The notes: a model not told the origin generated them from the letters alone. DNA of 64,000 nt from JAIBJN01 sp963847985 (GCA_963847985.1 CAWKBS010000012.1:28742-92741), one strand, 5' to 3'; numbered from the stretch's first letter, positions 54,508-63,441 are shown. A program made the numbers and translations.

Positions 54508-56010
54508 ATGCATAGGGGTCTGCTCAGAACTGCGGCGTTCGTCCTTCTCAGCGTGGCGTTCGCGCTCGCCGGGAGCGTCGTCGCGCTGCGCGCGGCCGCG
54601 CCCCAGTCGACCGCGGTCACGCTGGGGACGGTCGACGTCGGCGTCGTCCCGGCGCGAAGCGGGGCGATGGACGTCTACGTTCCGGTCGTCGACTGGGGCA
54701 TGAGGGCCGAGCCTTTCTCGGCGCCCCTGGCCGTCGAGCTCGAGTTCCGCTCGCTCGACCGCGACGCCGCGCTCGCCGCCCTGCGAACCGGCGGCAGCGC
54801 CGACGCGAGCCTCGCCGGTCTGGAGGGCGAGCTCCACGACGCCGTCGCCGCCGGCCTGCGCCGGGCGGCCGCGCTCGCGCTGCTCGGCGGCGCCCTGGGC
54901 GGGCTCCTCGCCGGCGCTCTGATCGCCGTCTTCACCCGGCGGCGGTGGCTCCTGCTTGGACCGGCCGCAGGGCTGGCCGTCACGTTCGCGGTGGTCGTTC
55001 TCGTCGGCACGGGAGTCAGCCGGTTCGACTACGGCGCGCTGCGGGAGCCGACGTTCTACGCGCACGGCGAGGAGCTGCCGCGACTCCTGGAGTTCTCCGA
55101 GCGCGTCCTGGCCGCCGGCGAGGGCTACGACGACTCCTACGGCGAGGCCGTCGAGGGCCTGACGCGCCTGATCGCGGTCGCCGGCGAGCGTGCCGACGAG
55201 CCGGCCCCGGTCGACCGGGCGATCGTCGTCGCCTCCGACCTTCACTCGAACACCCTCGTGCTCCCGGCCCTCGAGGGGTTCACGAGCGGGAAGCCGGTCT
55301 TCCTCGTCGGCGACCTCACCCAGCGCGGGACGCGCTACGAGACCGCTGTCGTCCCCGGGATCGCGCAGCTCGGCTCCCCGGTAGTCGCGGTCTCCGGCAA
55401 CCACGATTCGCGGCCGCTGATGCTGGCGGCGGCGCGCGCCGGCGTGATCGTGCTGACCCGCAGCGGGCGGCTGCTCGCCGACGGGACGACCGCCGGCGAG
55501 TCCGTGATCTCGGTCGCCGGCCTCCGGGTCGCCGGCTGGGACGACCCCGGGGAGAGCGCCGCGGGCACCTTCGAAGGCCACCTCCTCGAGCTGAAGGAGC
55601 AGGCGCTCGTCGACGCCGAGGAGCAGTTCCTCGACTGGTTCGACGCTCTGCCCGAACGGCCCGACGTCGTCCTCGTCCACCGGCACTCGCTCGCGCACGC
55701 GCTCCTCGAGCGTCTGGCGGAGGACGGCGGCGAGCCGGTGCTCGTCCTCACCGGCCACGACCACGAGCAGCACGTCGAGAGCGAGGGCGGGTCCGTCCTC
55801 GTCGACGGCGGCACGGTCGGGGCGGGCGGCGCCTTCGGCCTCGGCGAGCTGAAGTCGGGCCTCGCGCTCGTCCACCTCGACGCGGACGAGCGGGCCCGGG
55901 CCGTGGACCTGATCGAGGTGGAGCCGGAGTCAGGCTCGGCGAGCGCGCACCGGGTCGTGCTCGAGGTCGGCGAGCCGGCGGAGGTTGCCGGCGAGGCCGG
56001 CGGCTCGTAG
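54508..56010 (+). CDS. Membrane-anchored metallophosphoesterase
   Basis: A 500-residue protein. An N-terminal membrane segment (about 8-30), an external domain and two more membrane segments (about 118-175) precede a calcineurin-like phosphoesterase domain with ASDLHSN, GDLTQRG, SGNHDS, VLVHRHS and LTGHDHEQH. The metal-binding blocks are complete, though the first has DLH rather than the usual DxH. The substrate is unknown. A TAGCCT box is at 54441. The ends of several proteins in this family are acidic, as here. Confidence 0.88.
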   Translation: MHRGLLRTAAFVLLSVAFALAGSVVALRAAAPQSTAVTLGTVDVGVVPARSGAMDVYVPVVDWGMRAEPFSAPLAVELEFRSLDRDAALAALRTGGSADASLAGLEGELHDAVAAGLRRAAALALLGGALGGLLAGALIAVFTRRRWLLLGPAAGLAVTFAVVVLVGTGVSRFDYGALREPTFYAHGEELPRLLEFSERVLAAGEGYDDSYGEAVEGLTRLIAVAGERADEPAPVDRAIVVASDLHSNTLVLPALEGFTSGKPVFLVGDLTQRGTRYETAVVPGIAQLGSPVVAVSGNHDSRPLMLAAARAGVIVLTRSGRLLADGTTAGESVISVAGLRVAGWDDPGESAAGTFEGHLLELKEQALVDAEEQFLDWFDALPERPDVVLVHRHSLAHALLERLAEDGGEPVLVLTGHDHEQHVESEGGSVLVDGGTVGAGGAFGLGELKSGLALVHLDADERARAVDLIEVEPESGSASAHRVVLEVGEPAEVAGEAGGS

Positions 56011-56172
56011 CAGCCGAAGCTCGCGTTCTCCTCCGCGTCGCTGCTGCCGCTGCCCCGTCCGCAGGAGGCGGCGAGCAGGGGCAGAAGTAGTCCCGGCGAT
56101 CGTGGCAGACATGCCAAGAACCGACCATCGTCCAACCATCGGCGTGCGCGCAAGTGCCGCGCCCGCTTGGAA

Positions 56173-56187
56173 TACCCTGCACCTGTG
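56173..56187 (+). promoter_or_regulatory. Leaderless promoter of the xanthine dehydrogenase-type operon
   Basis: TACCCT (56173-56178), six bases, then GTG at 56185. Confidence 0.55.
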
Positions 56188-56977
56188 GAGGTTCTGACTC
56201 CGCGCACGCTCGACGAGGCGCTCGAGCTGAAGGCCGAGCGCCCGGACGCCGTGCCCATCCAGGGCGGCACGGACGTGATGGTCGAGCTCAACTTCGACCG
56301 CTCCCGCCCAGAGACGATCCTCAACCTGAACGAGGTCGCCGAGCTACGCGGCTGGTCGCGTGAGAACGGGTCGCTCCGGCTCGGTGCCGGGCTCACCTAC
56401 GCCGAGGCGATGGAGGGGGAGCCTGCCGAGCTGCTGCCGGCGCTGGCGGAGGCTTCGCGCACGGTCGGCTCGCCGCAGATCCGCGCCCGCGGCACGATCG
56501 GCGGCAACCTCGGCACCGCCTCGCCCGCCGGCGATGCACTGCCGCCGCTCCTGGTCGAGGGCGCGGAGGTCGAGCTGGCGAAGGTCGGCGCGACGCGCAC
56601 CGTGGCGCTGACGGACTTCCTCGTCGGGCCCCAAGAAGAACGCGCTCGCCGACGACGAGCTGATCGTCGCCGTGCGGGTGACCCCGTCCAAGAGCCGGCA
56701 GACCTTCATGAAGGTCGGGCCGCGCAACGCCATGGTGATCGCGGTCTGCTCCCTCGCGCTCTCCGTCGACCGGGAGCGCGAGGAGATCCGCGCCGCGTTC
56801 GGCTCGGCCGGCCCGGTCCCCGGGCTCGTCACGGCGCCGCTCGGCGAGCGCGCCGAGTTCCCCGAGCGCCTCGCCGCCGCCGCCAGCCCCATCGACGACG
56901 TCCGCGGCACGGCGGCGTACCGCCGCCACGCGCTCAAGGTCCTGACCGCCCGTGCCCTGGAGCGGGTGCTCACGTGA
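56185..56977 (+). CDS. Xanthine dehydrogenase-type FAD subunit, one frameshift
   Basis: About 264 residues after removing one extra C in the CCCC run near 56633 (LVGP/KKNALADDEL). FAD motifs are VPIQGGTDVMVELNFD and IRARGTIGGNLGTASPAGD, closer to xanthine dehydrogenase FAD subunits (PucC-like) than to CoxM. The GTG at 56185 lies six bases after a TACCCT box. It overlaps the 2Fe-2S subunit gene by 4 bp. The homopolymer position of the indel suggests a sequencing error. Confidence 0.82.
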
Positions 56978-57432
56978 ACGTCGTGCTCACGGTGAACGGG
57001 GACCGCCACGAGGCCGACGTCTGGGCCGGCGAGAGCCTGCTCTTCACGCTGCGCGAGCGCCTCGCCCTGCCCGGCTCGAAGAACGCGTGCGAGCAGGGCG
57101 AGTGCGGCTCCTGCTCGGTCCTCCTCGACGGGAAGCTCGTCTGCGCCTGCCTCGTCCTCACGGCGCAGGCGGAGGGGCACGAGATCGTGACGGTGGAGGG
57201 ACTGGGCGAGAAGGGCGGCCTGCACAGGGTGCAGGAGGCCTTCGCGGACACGGGCGCCGTCCAGTGCGGCTTCTGCACGCCCGGCCTGGTCGTGGCGACG
57301 GCGGCGCTCCTCGAGCACAGCCCGGACCCGAGCGACGACGAGATCCGCGAGGCGCTCTCCGGCAACCTCTGTCGCTGCACCGGGTACCAGAAGATCTTCG
57401 ACGCCGTGCGCGCGGCCGCGGGAGCAGCGTGA
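56974..57432 (+). CDS. Xanthine dehydrogenase-type 2Fe-2S subunit
   Basis: A 152-residue protein with CEQGECGSCSVLLDGKLVCAC and CGFCTPGLV ... CRCTGYQKI. The CEQGECG variant of the first motif is the xanthine dehydrogenase style rather than the CDTS(N/S)CGA style of the two cox small subunits. GTG start overlaps the FAD-subunit stop; its own stop overlaps the large subunit. Confidence 0.92.
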   Translation: MNVVLTVNGDRHEADVWAGESLLFTLRERLALPGSKNACEQGECGSCSVLLDGKLVCACLVLTAQAEGHEIVTVEGLGEKGGLHRVQEAFADTGAVQCGFCTPGLVVATAALLEHSPDPSDDEIREALSGNLCRCTGYQKIFDAVRAAAGAA

Positions 57433-59675
57433 GCACGGCGCGGAAGCTCGAGCTCGGCCGCGTGGGCGAGTCCGTCCGCCGCGTCGACGCGATCCCGAAG
57501 GTCGCCGGGGAGTTCGCCTACTCCAGTGACCTGTACGCGGCGGACATGCTCTGGGGCCACACGGTCCGCAGCCCGCACGCGCACGCGCTCATCACGGCCA
57601 TCGACACGACGCGGGCCGCCGGCATGCCGGGCGTGCACGCGGTGCTCACGCACGAGGACGTCCCCGGCGAGAAGCGCTACGGCCTCGAGTTCCCCGACCA
57701 GCCCGTGCTCGCGTTCGAGCGCGTGCGCTACTTCGGCGAGCCCGTCGCGGTCGTCGCGGCGGAGCATCCCGAGCAGGCCCGCCGCGCGGCCGCCGAGGTC
57801 CGCGTCGAGTACGAGCCGCTCGAGCCGGTCATCGACCCCGAGCGCGCCACCGAGATGGAGCCGATCCACCCCGAGCGCTGGACCGACGGCCACGGCTACC
57901 ACCACGACCCGCGCCCGAACGTCGTCCGCACGATCGTCATCCGCCACGGCGACCCCGACGCCGAGGCCGAGGTCGTCGTCGAGGGCACCTACGAGCTCGG
58001 GATCCAGGACCAGGCGTTCCTCGGGCCCGAGTCCGGCCTGGCCGTCCCGGACGGCGAGGGCGGCATCGACATCTACGTCGCCACGCAGTGGCTGCACGTC
58101 GACCGCGACCAGGTCGCGCCGTGCCTCGGCCTGACGCCGAACCGCGTGCGCATCCACCTCGCCGGCGTGGGCGGCGCCTTCGGCGGCCGCGAGGACCTCT
58201 CCATGCAGATCCACGGGGCGATGCTCGCGCTGCAGACCAACCGCCCCGTGAAGTTCGTCTACAACCGCGAGGAGTCGTTCGTCGGCCACATCCACCGCCA
58301 TCCGGCGCGCATCTGGATGCGGCACGGCGCCGACCGCGAGGGCCGGCTCGTGTCGGTGCGCGCGAAGATCCTGCTCGACGGCGGGGCGTACGCCTCCAGC
58401 TCGACCGCCGTCACCTCGAACGCGGCCTCCTTCGCCTGCGGGCCGTACGCCGTCCCGAACGCGCTGCTCGAGGCGACCTGCGTCTACACCAACAACCCGC
58501 CGTGCGGCGCGATGCGGGGCTTCGGCTCCGTCCAGTCGTGCTTCGCGCACGAGGCGCAGATGGACCGGCTCGCCGACGCGCTCGGCATGGGGCGCGTCGA
58601 CCTGCGACTCCGCAACGCGCTCGGGCCCGGCGACGTGCTGCCGACCGGCCAGGTCGTCACCGGCTCGCTTCCGGTCGCCGAGGTGATCCGCCGCTGTGCG
58701 GACATCCCGATCCCGGACTCCGAGGAGCTGCCGCGCGATCCCATCCGCCTCCCCGGCGGGGCGGGCAACACGACGCGCGGCGAGGGCGTGCGCCGCGGCG
58801 TGGGCTTCGCGGTCGGCTTCAAGAACATCTGCTACTCGGAGGGCTTCGACGACTTCTGCGCCGCCCGCGTGCGCGTGTTCGCCGACGCGGACGGCGAGCT
58901 GGCCGTCGAGGTTCACTCGGCGGCCGCCGAGGTCGGCCAGGGCGTCGTCGGCGTCATGGCCCAGGTCGCGCGCACCGAGCTCGACCTCGAGAACGTCGTC
59001 ATCGCGCCGCACACGACGACGACCGTCCAGTCGGCCGGCTCCTCCTCGGCCTCCCGCCAGACGTGGATGACCGCCGGCGCCGTCCAGCTCGCGGCCCGCG
59101 AGGCCAGGTCGGAGCTCGACCGGCGCGGCGGGGCTCTCGAGCCCGGCGAGGAGATCTCGGTCGAGCGCGTCTACCGGCACACGCGCACGTACCCGCTCGA
59201 CCCGGACACGGGCCAGGTCGTCGGCGGCGAGCGCGCCCACGTGGCGTTTGCCTGCTCCGCCATGCGGGTAGTCGCGGAGGTGGACGTCGACCTGGGCCTC
59301 ACGCGGGTGGTCTGGATCGGCACCGCACAGGACGTCGGCCGTGCGCTCAACCCGCAGGCGGTGCACGGCCAGATCGAGGGCGGCACCGCGCAGGGCCTCG
59401 GCCTCGCCCTCATGGAGGAGATCCAGACGCGCGACGGGCTGATCACGAACGCGAGCTTCACGGACTACCTGATCCCGACGGCGCTCGACATGCCGCCGGT
59501 CTGGACGGAGCTCGTCGAGGTGCCCGAGCCCGACGCGCCGTACGGGGTCAAGGGCGTCGGCGAGCCGCCGACCGTGGTCTCGACGGCGGCCATCGTCGCG
59601 GCGGTGCGCGACGCGAGCGGCCGGGAGCTGGTGCGGGCGCCCGTGCGGCCCGACGAGATCGTGGGGCTCACGTGA
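57429..59675 (+). CDS. Xanthine dehydrogenase-type molybdenum subunit
   Basis: A 748-residue molybdopterin enzyme with GVGGAFGGREDL, the substrate-loop segment CGAMRGFGSVQ (the FG loop seen in xanthine/aldehyde oxidising enzymes, lacking the cox cysteine) and GVKGVGEPPTV with the catalytic glutamate. It resembles actinobacterial xanthine dehydrogenase subunit D (PucD-like). With the FAD and 2Fe-2S genes it forms a complete heterotrimer. Given uricase and adenine deaminase in the window, xanthine or hypoxanthine to urate is the likely reaction. A different aldehyde or heterocycle is possible. Confidence 0.87.
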   Translation: MSTARKLELGRVGESVRRVDAIPKVAGEFAYSSDLYAADMLWGHTVRSPHAHALITAIDTTRAAGMPGVHAVLTHEDVPGEKRYGLEFPDQPVLAFERVRYFGEPVAVVAAEHPEQARRAAAEVRVEYEPLEPVIDPERATEMEPIHPERWTDGHGYHHDPRPNVVRTIVIRHGDPDAEAEVVVEGTYELGIQDQAFLGPESGLAVPDGEGGIDIYVATQWLHVDRDQVAPCLGLTPNRVRIHLAGVGGAFGGREDLSMQIHGAMLALQTNRPVKFVYNREESFVGHIHRHPARIWMRHGADREGRLVSVRAKILLDGGAYASSSTAVTSNAASFACGPYAVPNALLEATCVYTNNPPCGAMRGFGSVQSCFAHEAQMDRLADALGMGRVDLRLRNALGPGDVLPTGQVVTGSLPVAEVIRRCADIPIPDSEELPRDPIRLPGGAGNTTRGEGVRRGVGFAVGFKNICYSEGFDDFCAARVRVFADADGELAVEVHSAAAEVGQGVVGVMAQVARTELDLENVVIAPHTTTTVQSAGSSSASRQTWMTAGAVQLAAREARSELDRRGGALEPGEEISVERVYRHTRTYPLDPDTGQVVGGERAHVAFACSAMRVVAEVDVDLGLTRVVWIGTAQDVGRALNPQAVHGQIEGGTAQGLGLALMEEIQTRDGLITNASFTDYLIPTALDMPPVWTELVEVPEPDAPYGVKGVGEPPTVVSTAAIVAAVRDASGRELVRAPVRPDEIVGLT

Positions 59676-60070
59676 GCGGCTTCACCCTCGCCAACCTGAA
59701 GGACGTGGAGGACTCCGCCGTCAAGTTCGGGCTCTCGCCGACGCTCGAGTCGCGCTTCGCACGAGGCGACCTCGAGACCGCGGAGCTCGGCCTCTCCTAC
59801 CAGCGGCTGGCGCCCCTCGCCCGCTCCCCGTTCGGGCACAAGCACGGCCAGCAGGAGGAGATCTACGTCATCCTCGGGGGCGGCGGGCTCGCGAAGGTGG
59901 GCGACGAGGTCGTCGAGCTGAAACCTCTCGACGCGCTTCGCGTCGCGCCCGAGGTCACCCGGGCCTTCGAGGCCGGCCCCGACGGGCTGGAGCTCCTCGC
60001 CTTCGGCTCGGGCGCGGGCGGCCCGCAGGACGCCGAGGTGATCGACGACTGGTGGCCGACCGGCTCCTAG
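59672..60070 (+). CDS. Cupin-domain protein
   Basis: A 132-residue single-domain cupin with metal-ligand motif HKHGQQEEIYVILGG and second motif PLDALRVAPEVTRAFE, in which the final ligand histidine is replaced. The GTG start overlaps the molybdenum-subunit stop, so it is the last gene of the xanthine dehydrogenase-type operon. It may act on a product, for example ureidoglycolate-type chemistry, but no evidence fixes this. Confidence 0.82.
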   Translation: MSGFTLANLKDVEDSAVKFGLSPTLESRFARGDLETAELGLSYQRLAPLARSPFGHKHGQQEEIYVILGGGGLAKVGDEVVELKPLDALRVAPEVTRAFEAGPDGLELLAFGSGAGGPQDAEVIDDWWPTGS

Positions 60071-60071
60071 C

Positions 60072-60172
60072 CGGCACGCTTTCGGCACGTTTCCGGCACT
60101 GACACGCGCTTCCTTGGTCGTTACGCTAGGAAGCGGGTGGTGGGAGAGGGGTGCCCCTAACAGTTAAGGGGC
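60072..60172. other. Structured intergenic region with spaced CGGCAC repeats and hairpins
   Basis: Directly after the cupin stop, CGGCAC occurs at 60072, 60083 and 60094, exactly 11 bp apart. Next comes a hairpin of CGCTTCCT (60107-60114) and AGGAAGCG (60128-60135), then a second stem with GCCCCTAAC and GTTAAGGGGC (60153-60172, one bulge). The hairpins probably terminate the operon from one or both sides. Confidence 0.5.
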
Positions 60173-60212
60173 GACGACCGGCGAGCCCAGCCCCTGCCGC
60201 CGATTCTTGGAA

Positions 60213-60425
60213 TCAGCCGACGATGTCCGCGACGATCCCCGGATGCCGCGCGCGCCAGTTGGCGAGGTAGAAGCCGAGGTGGAGGCGCGCCTGCTCGGTC
60301 GACGCGGTCGGCGGGTCGCTCACCTCCACCGTCGAATCGCCGCTCTGCGAGGCGCTGTAGTTGGCGTGCCGAAGCGAGGCGAGGAGATCGTGGACGAAGG
60401 CAGGGTTCGAAACGTGAACAGTCAT
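60213..60425 (-). CDS. Small hypothetical protein
   Basis: A 70-residue protein (MTVHVSNPAFVHDLLASLRH...) with an N-terminal alpha/beta segment and a C-terminal helix (ARLHLGFYLANWRARHPG). AAGGGAA precedes the ATG at 60425. It diverges from the nuclease gene. Function unknown; the size and frame quality favour a real gene. Confidence 0.55.
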   Translation of the reverse strand: MTVHVSNPAFVHDLLASLRHANYSASQSGDSTVEVSDPPTASTEQARLHLGFYLANWRARHPGIVADIVG

Positions 60426-60503
60426 GGCCGCAGTTCCCTTCTGGGACTGAGTGTGCGTCGGCCTCCGGACGCCTTCAACTACCCGAAAGAGGAGAATGCG
60501 GCC

Positions 60504-61019
60504 GTGCGCCCAGGCCTCGCAGTCGCGGCGGCCGTTGTCGCCCTGGCCGGCTGCTCGAGCGAGGTCGTCGACACCTCCGCCGGGACCGAGGTGGCCGAGG
60601 CGCTCGACGGCGACACGATCGAGACCACGGACGGCGAGCGCGTGCGCCTCGTCCAGATCGACGCACCCGAGCTCGGCGACGACGAGTGCTACTCGCACGA
60701 CGCGGCCGCTGAGCTGGCCGACCTCCTCCCGCCCGGCACGGCAATCCGCCTGGAGGCCGATCCGCGGCTCGACGACACGGACCGGTTCGACCGCCTGCTC
60801 CGCTACGTCCACCGCGACGGCATGAACGTGAACCTCGAGCTCGTCCGCCGCGGCGCCGCAAGCCCGTACTTCTTCGACGACGACCGCGGCCGCTACGCGG
60901 ACGAGCTGCTCGACGCCGCCCGCGACGCCGAGGAGGCAGGGCGCGGTCTCTGGGGTGCCTGCCCCTCAACCCGTCTGGAGCCCTGGCACGCCGTCGACAC
61001 CGGCCCCGGCGGCCGCTGA
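60504..61019 (+). CDS. Thermonuclease-family lipoprotein (SNase domain)
   Basis: A 171-residue protein with a lipoprotein signal (AVAAAVVALAGC) and a staphylococcal-nuclease domain: ALDGDTIET (Ca-binding Asp), VRLVQIDAPELGD with the catalytic Arg, DRFDRLLRYVHRDG, and NLELVRRGAA. It would cut DNA or RNA outside the membrane. GTG 60504 is chosen after AGAGGAG because it places the signal peptide correctly; the frame is open further upstream. Confidence 0.85.
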   Translation: MRPGLAVAAAVVALAGCSSEVVDTSAGTEVAEALDGDTIETTDGERVRLVQIDAPELGDDECYSHDAAAELADLLPPGTAIRLEADPRLDDTDRFDRLLRYVHRDGMNVNLELVRRGAASPYFFDDDRGRYADELLDAARDAEEAGRGLWGACPSTRLEPWHAVDTGPGGR

Positions 61020-61091
61020 CACGCGGTGTCACCCATTCGAGTGATCCCCGCGGGAAGATCCTGCGCCTACGCTCCGTCTGGAAAGCGGCCC

Positions 61092-61545
61092 ATGAATCTG
61101 CGGGATCTACCCTTGGGAAGCCTGATCGTGCGCGACGGCATCGCGCGGCCTGCCACCGTGCGTGACGCGCTCGTCGAGGCGCAGGAGACCGACCGCCGAC
61201 TCGGCGAGGTCATGCTCCAGCATGGCTGGATCCGGGAACGCGACCTCGCGCGGCTCCTGGCCGAGCAGGAGAAGCTCGAGTTCATCGACCTGGCGAAGAT
61301 CGACCTGGACGACAACGCCGTCGACTACCTGCCGGAGTCCGTCGCCCGCGGCGTGAAGGCGATCCCGTACGGGTTCGCCAACTCCGTGCTGCTCGTGGCC
61401 GTCGTCCGACCCGACCGACGACCGCGGCCTCGACGAGATCCGCGAGGCCGTCGGACGCCGCGTCCGGTTCAAGGTCGCGCTCACGAGCGAGATCGAGTCG
61501 GCGTTGGCCGACGCGTTCGGCGAGCCCCTCGCGGCCTCCGCGTAA
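61092..61545 (+). CDS. Stand-alone MshEN (GspE N-terminal) domain protein, one frameshift
   Basis: Starts MNLRDLPLGSL at ATG 61092 after GGAAAG. It has the MshEN pattern LGEVMLQHGWIRERDLARLLAEQ, the nucleotide-binding N-domain of type II secretion/pilus ATPases that binds c-di-GMP in MshE. One extra base near 61404 interrupts VAV/SDPTDDRGLDEIREAVG; the joined protein is about 150 residues, ending LAASA. No ATPase domain follows. It may be a free c-di-GMP receptor. The following 184 bp has only a weak hydrophobic frame. Confidence 0.72.
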
Positions 61546-61717
61546 GCCGCTCAAAAGAGCTGGCCCCGCGGGTCGAATCCGTTTGCCTTGAAAGCTCCTC
61601 GCCTCGCGCGCCTAGGCGCGTCGGTGGAGTGCGGGCTTTGGGCCAGATTCTGCTGGCAGGGCCAGTAGCTGCAGTGTACCTCGCCTGGAGGATTCGCGTG
61701 GCCGGCCTTCAGCGCGC

Positions 61718-61732
61718 TACCGTTCCCGCGTG
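61718..61732 (+). promoter_or_regulatory. ade: Leaderless promoter of adenine deaminase
   Basis: TACCGT (61718-61723), six bases, then GTG at 61730. Confidence 0.5.
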
Positions 61733-63426
61733 GATCTCGCCCGACGGCTAGCGGTGGCGCGCGGCGACGAGCTCGCCGACGTCGTCATCCAGGGCGGCAG
61801 GGTCTTCTCGGTCTTCACGCGCGAGTGGCTGGAGACCGACGTCGCCATCTGCGACGGCTACATCGCCGGCCTGGGCGAGTACGCGGGCCGCGAGGTCATC
61901 CACGCCGAAGGCAAGCACGTCGTCCCCGGCTTCGTCGACGCCCACATGCACCTCGAGTCCTCGAAGCTGCTCGTGGACGAGTTCGCGCGCCTCGTCCTCC
62001 CGCTGGGCACGACCGCCGTCGTCGCCGACCCGCACGAGATCGCCAACGTCCTCGGCACGGACGGCGTCCACTGGCTCGCCGACCTCTGCGACGAGGTGCC
62101 GCTCGACGTCTTCTTCATGGCCTCGTCGTGCGTGCCCGCCTCGACGTTCGAGTCGCCGCGGCGCCCGCTTCGAACCCCGGCGATCTCGAGGGGCTGCTGC
62201 GCCGCCGCCGCGTGATCGGTCTCGCCGAGATGATGAACTTCCCCGGGGTCATTGCCGGCGACCCGCACGAGCTGGAGAAGCTCGCGCTCGCCACGACGCA
62301 CGTCGACGGCCACGCGCCCGGCGTCCTCGGCAAGGACCTCCAGGCCTACGCCGCCGCCGGCATCCGCTCCGACCACGAGTGCTACACGGCCGAGGAGGGA
62401 CGCGAGCGCCTGCGCGCCGGCATGTGGGTGCTGATCCGCGAGGCCTCGGCCGCCCGCAACCTCGCCGCCCTCCTGCCGCTCGTCGAGGAGTTCGGCCCGC
62501 ACCGGCTCGCCTTCTGCACCGACGACCGCGAGCCCGAGCACATCGCCGAGGAGGGCCACGTCAACTCGATGGTGCGCGACGCCGTCGCGCAGGGAACCGC
62601 CCCGGAAGACGCGCTCGTCATGGCGACGCTCAACCCGTGCCTCTGGCACGGCCTCACCCGCCTGGGCGCGCTCGCGCCCGGCTACCAGGCCGACATCCTG
62701 CTCCTCCCCGACCTGGAACGCTTCGAGCCCGAGCTCGTCCTCAAGGCGGGCAAGCCGGTCGAGGAGATCGCGCGCGTCGACGTGCCGGAGTGGGTCAAGT
62801 CGACCGTGAACGTCGAGCCGGTCGCCGTGAACGACTTCCGCATCCCGTGGGAGGGCGGCGCGGCCCGCGTCATCGGGCTGGTCGAGGGCCAGATCGTCAC
62901 GGAGGCCCTGGAGGACGAGCCGCGCGTCGAGAACGGCCTCGCCGAGTCCGATCCCACGCGCGACCTGCTCAAGATCGCCGTCGTCGAACGGCACCTGCGA
63001 ACGGGCCGGATCGGCCTCGGCTTCGTGCGCGGCTTCGGCCTCCAGAAGGGCGCGATCGCCTCGACGATCGCCCACGACGCGCACAACATCGTGGTCGTCG
63101 GCGCCGACGACGGCGACATGGCCCGCGCCGTCCAGCGCATCGCGGAGATCGGCGGCGGCATCGTCGTCGTCGAGAGCCGCGGCGTGAAGGCGGAGCTGCC
63201 CTTGCCGGTCGCCGGTCTGTTGTCGGACGCGCCCCTCGCGGAAGTGGTGGAGGCGAGCGAGGCCTGCGTCGAGGCGGCCCGCGTCCTCGGCTGCACCTAC
63301 CCGTCGCCGTTCCAGACGATGTCGTTCCTGGCGCTCTCGGTGATCCCGGCGCTGAAGATCACGGACCGCGGCCTCGTCGACGTCGACCGCTTCGAGCTCG
63401 TCCCGCTCGCCGTCGATATCCAATAA
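61730..63426 (+). CDS. ade: Adenine deaminase, one frameshift
   Basis: About 565 residues after restoring one missing base near 62160 (FESPR/APASNPGDLEGL). It is an amidohydrolase with VPGFVDAHMHLESSK (metal His pair), DPHEIANVLG, IRSDHECYTAEEG and FCTDDREPEH, and the C-terminal Ade domain with the FQTMSFLALSVIPALKITD ending. It converts adenine to hypoxanthine, feeding the xanthine dehydrogenase-type operon just upstream. The GTG start follows a TACCGT box. The single deletion beside a CGCGGCGC run looks like a sequence error. Confidence 0.88.
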
Positions 63427-63441
63427 CTGGCTCTAAGCCAG
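63427..63441. terminator. Short hairpin after ade
   Basis: CTGGCT and AGCCAG enclose CTA, beginning immediately after the ade stop codon. The stem is only 6 bp and no T-run follows, so terminator function is uncertain. Confidence 0.4.

Noticed and set aside
55930..56139. Minus-strand lipoprotein-like frame (LLPLLAASCG) after the phosphoesterase gene
   Set aside because: It has only a TTG start, overlaps the end of the phosphoesterase gene antisense and shows no domain beyond the lipobox-like segment.
60099..60200. tRNA, riboswitch or small RNA in the hairpin-rich gap after the cupin gene
   Set aside because: No T-loop, acceptor stem or known riboswitch core can be drawn; operon-end hairpins explain it.
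61629..61742. Short hydrophobic frame before ade (GQILLAGPVAAVYLAW)
   Set aside because: No ribosome-binding site, and it overlaps the ade start and promoter. It could be a small membrane peptide but is not supported.
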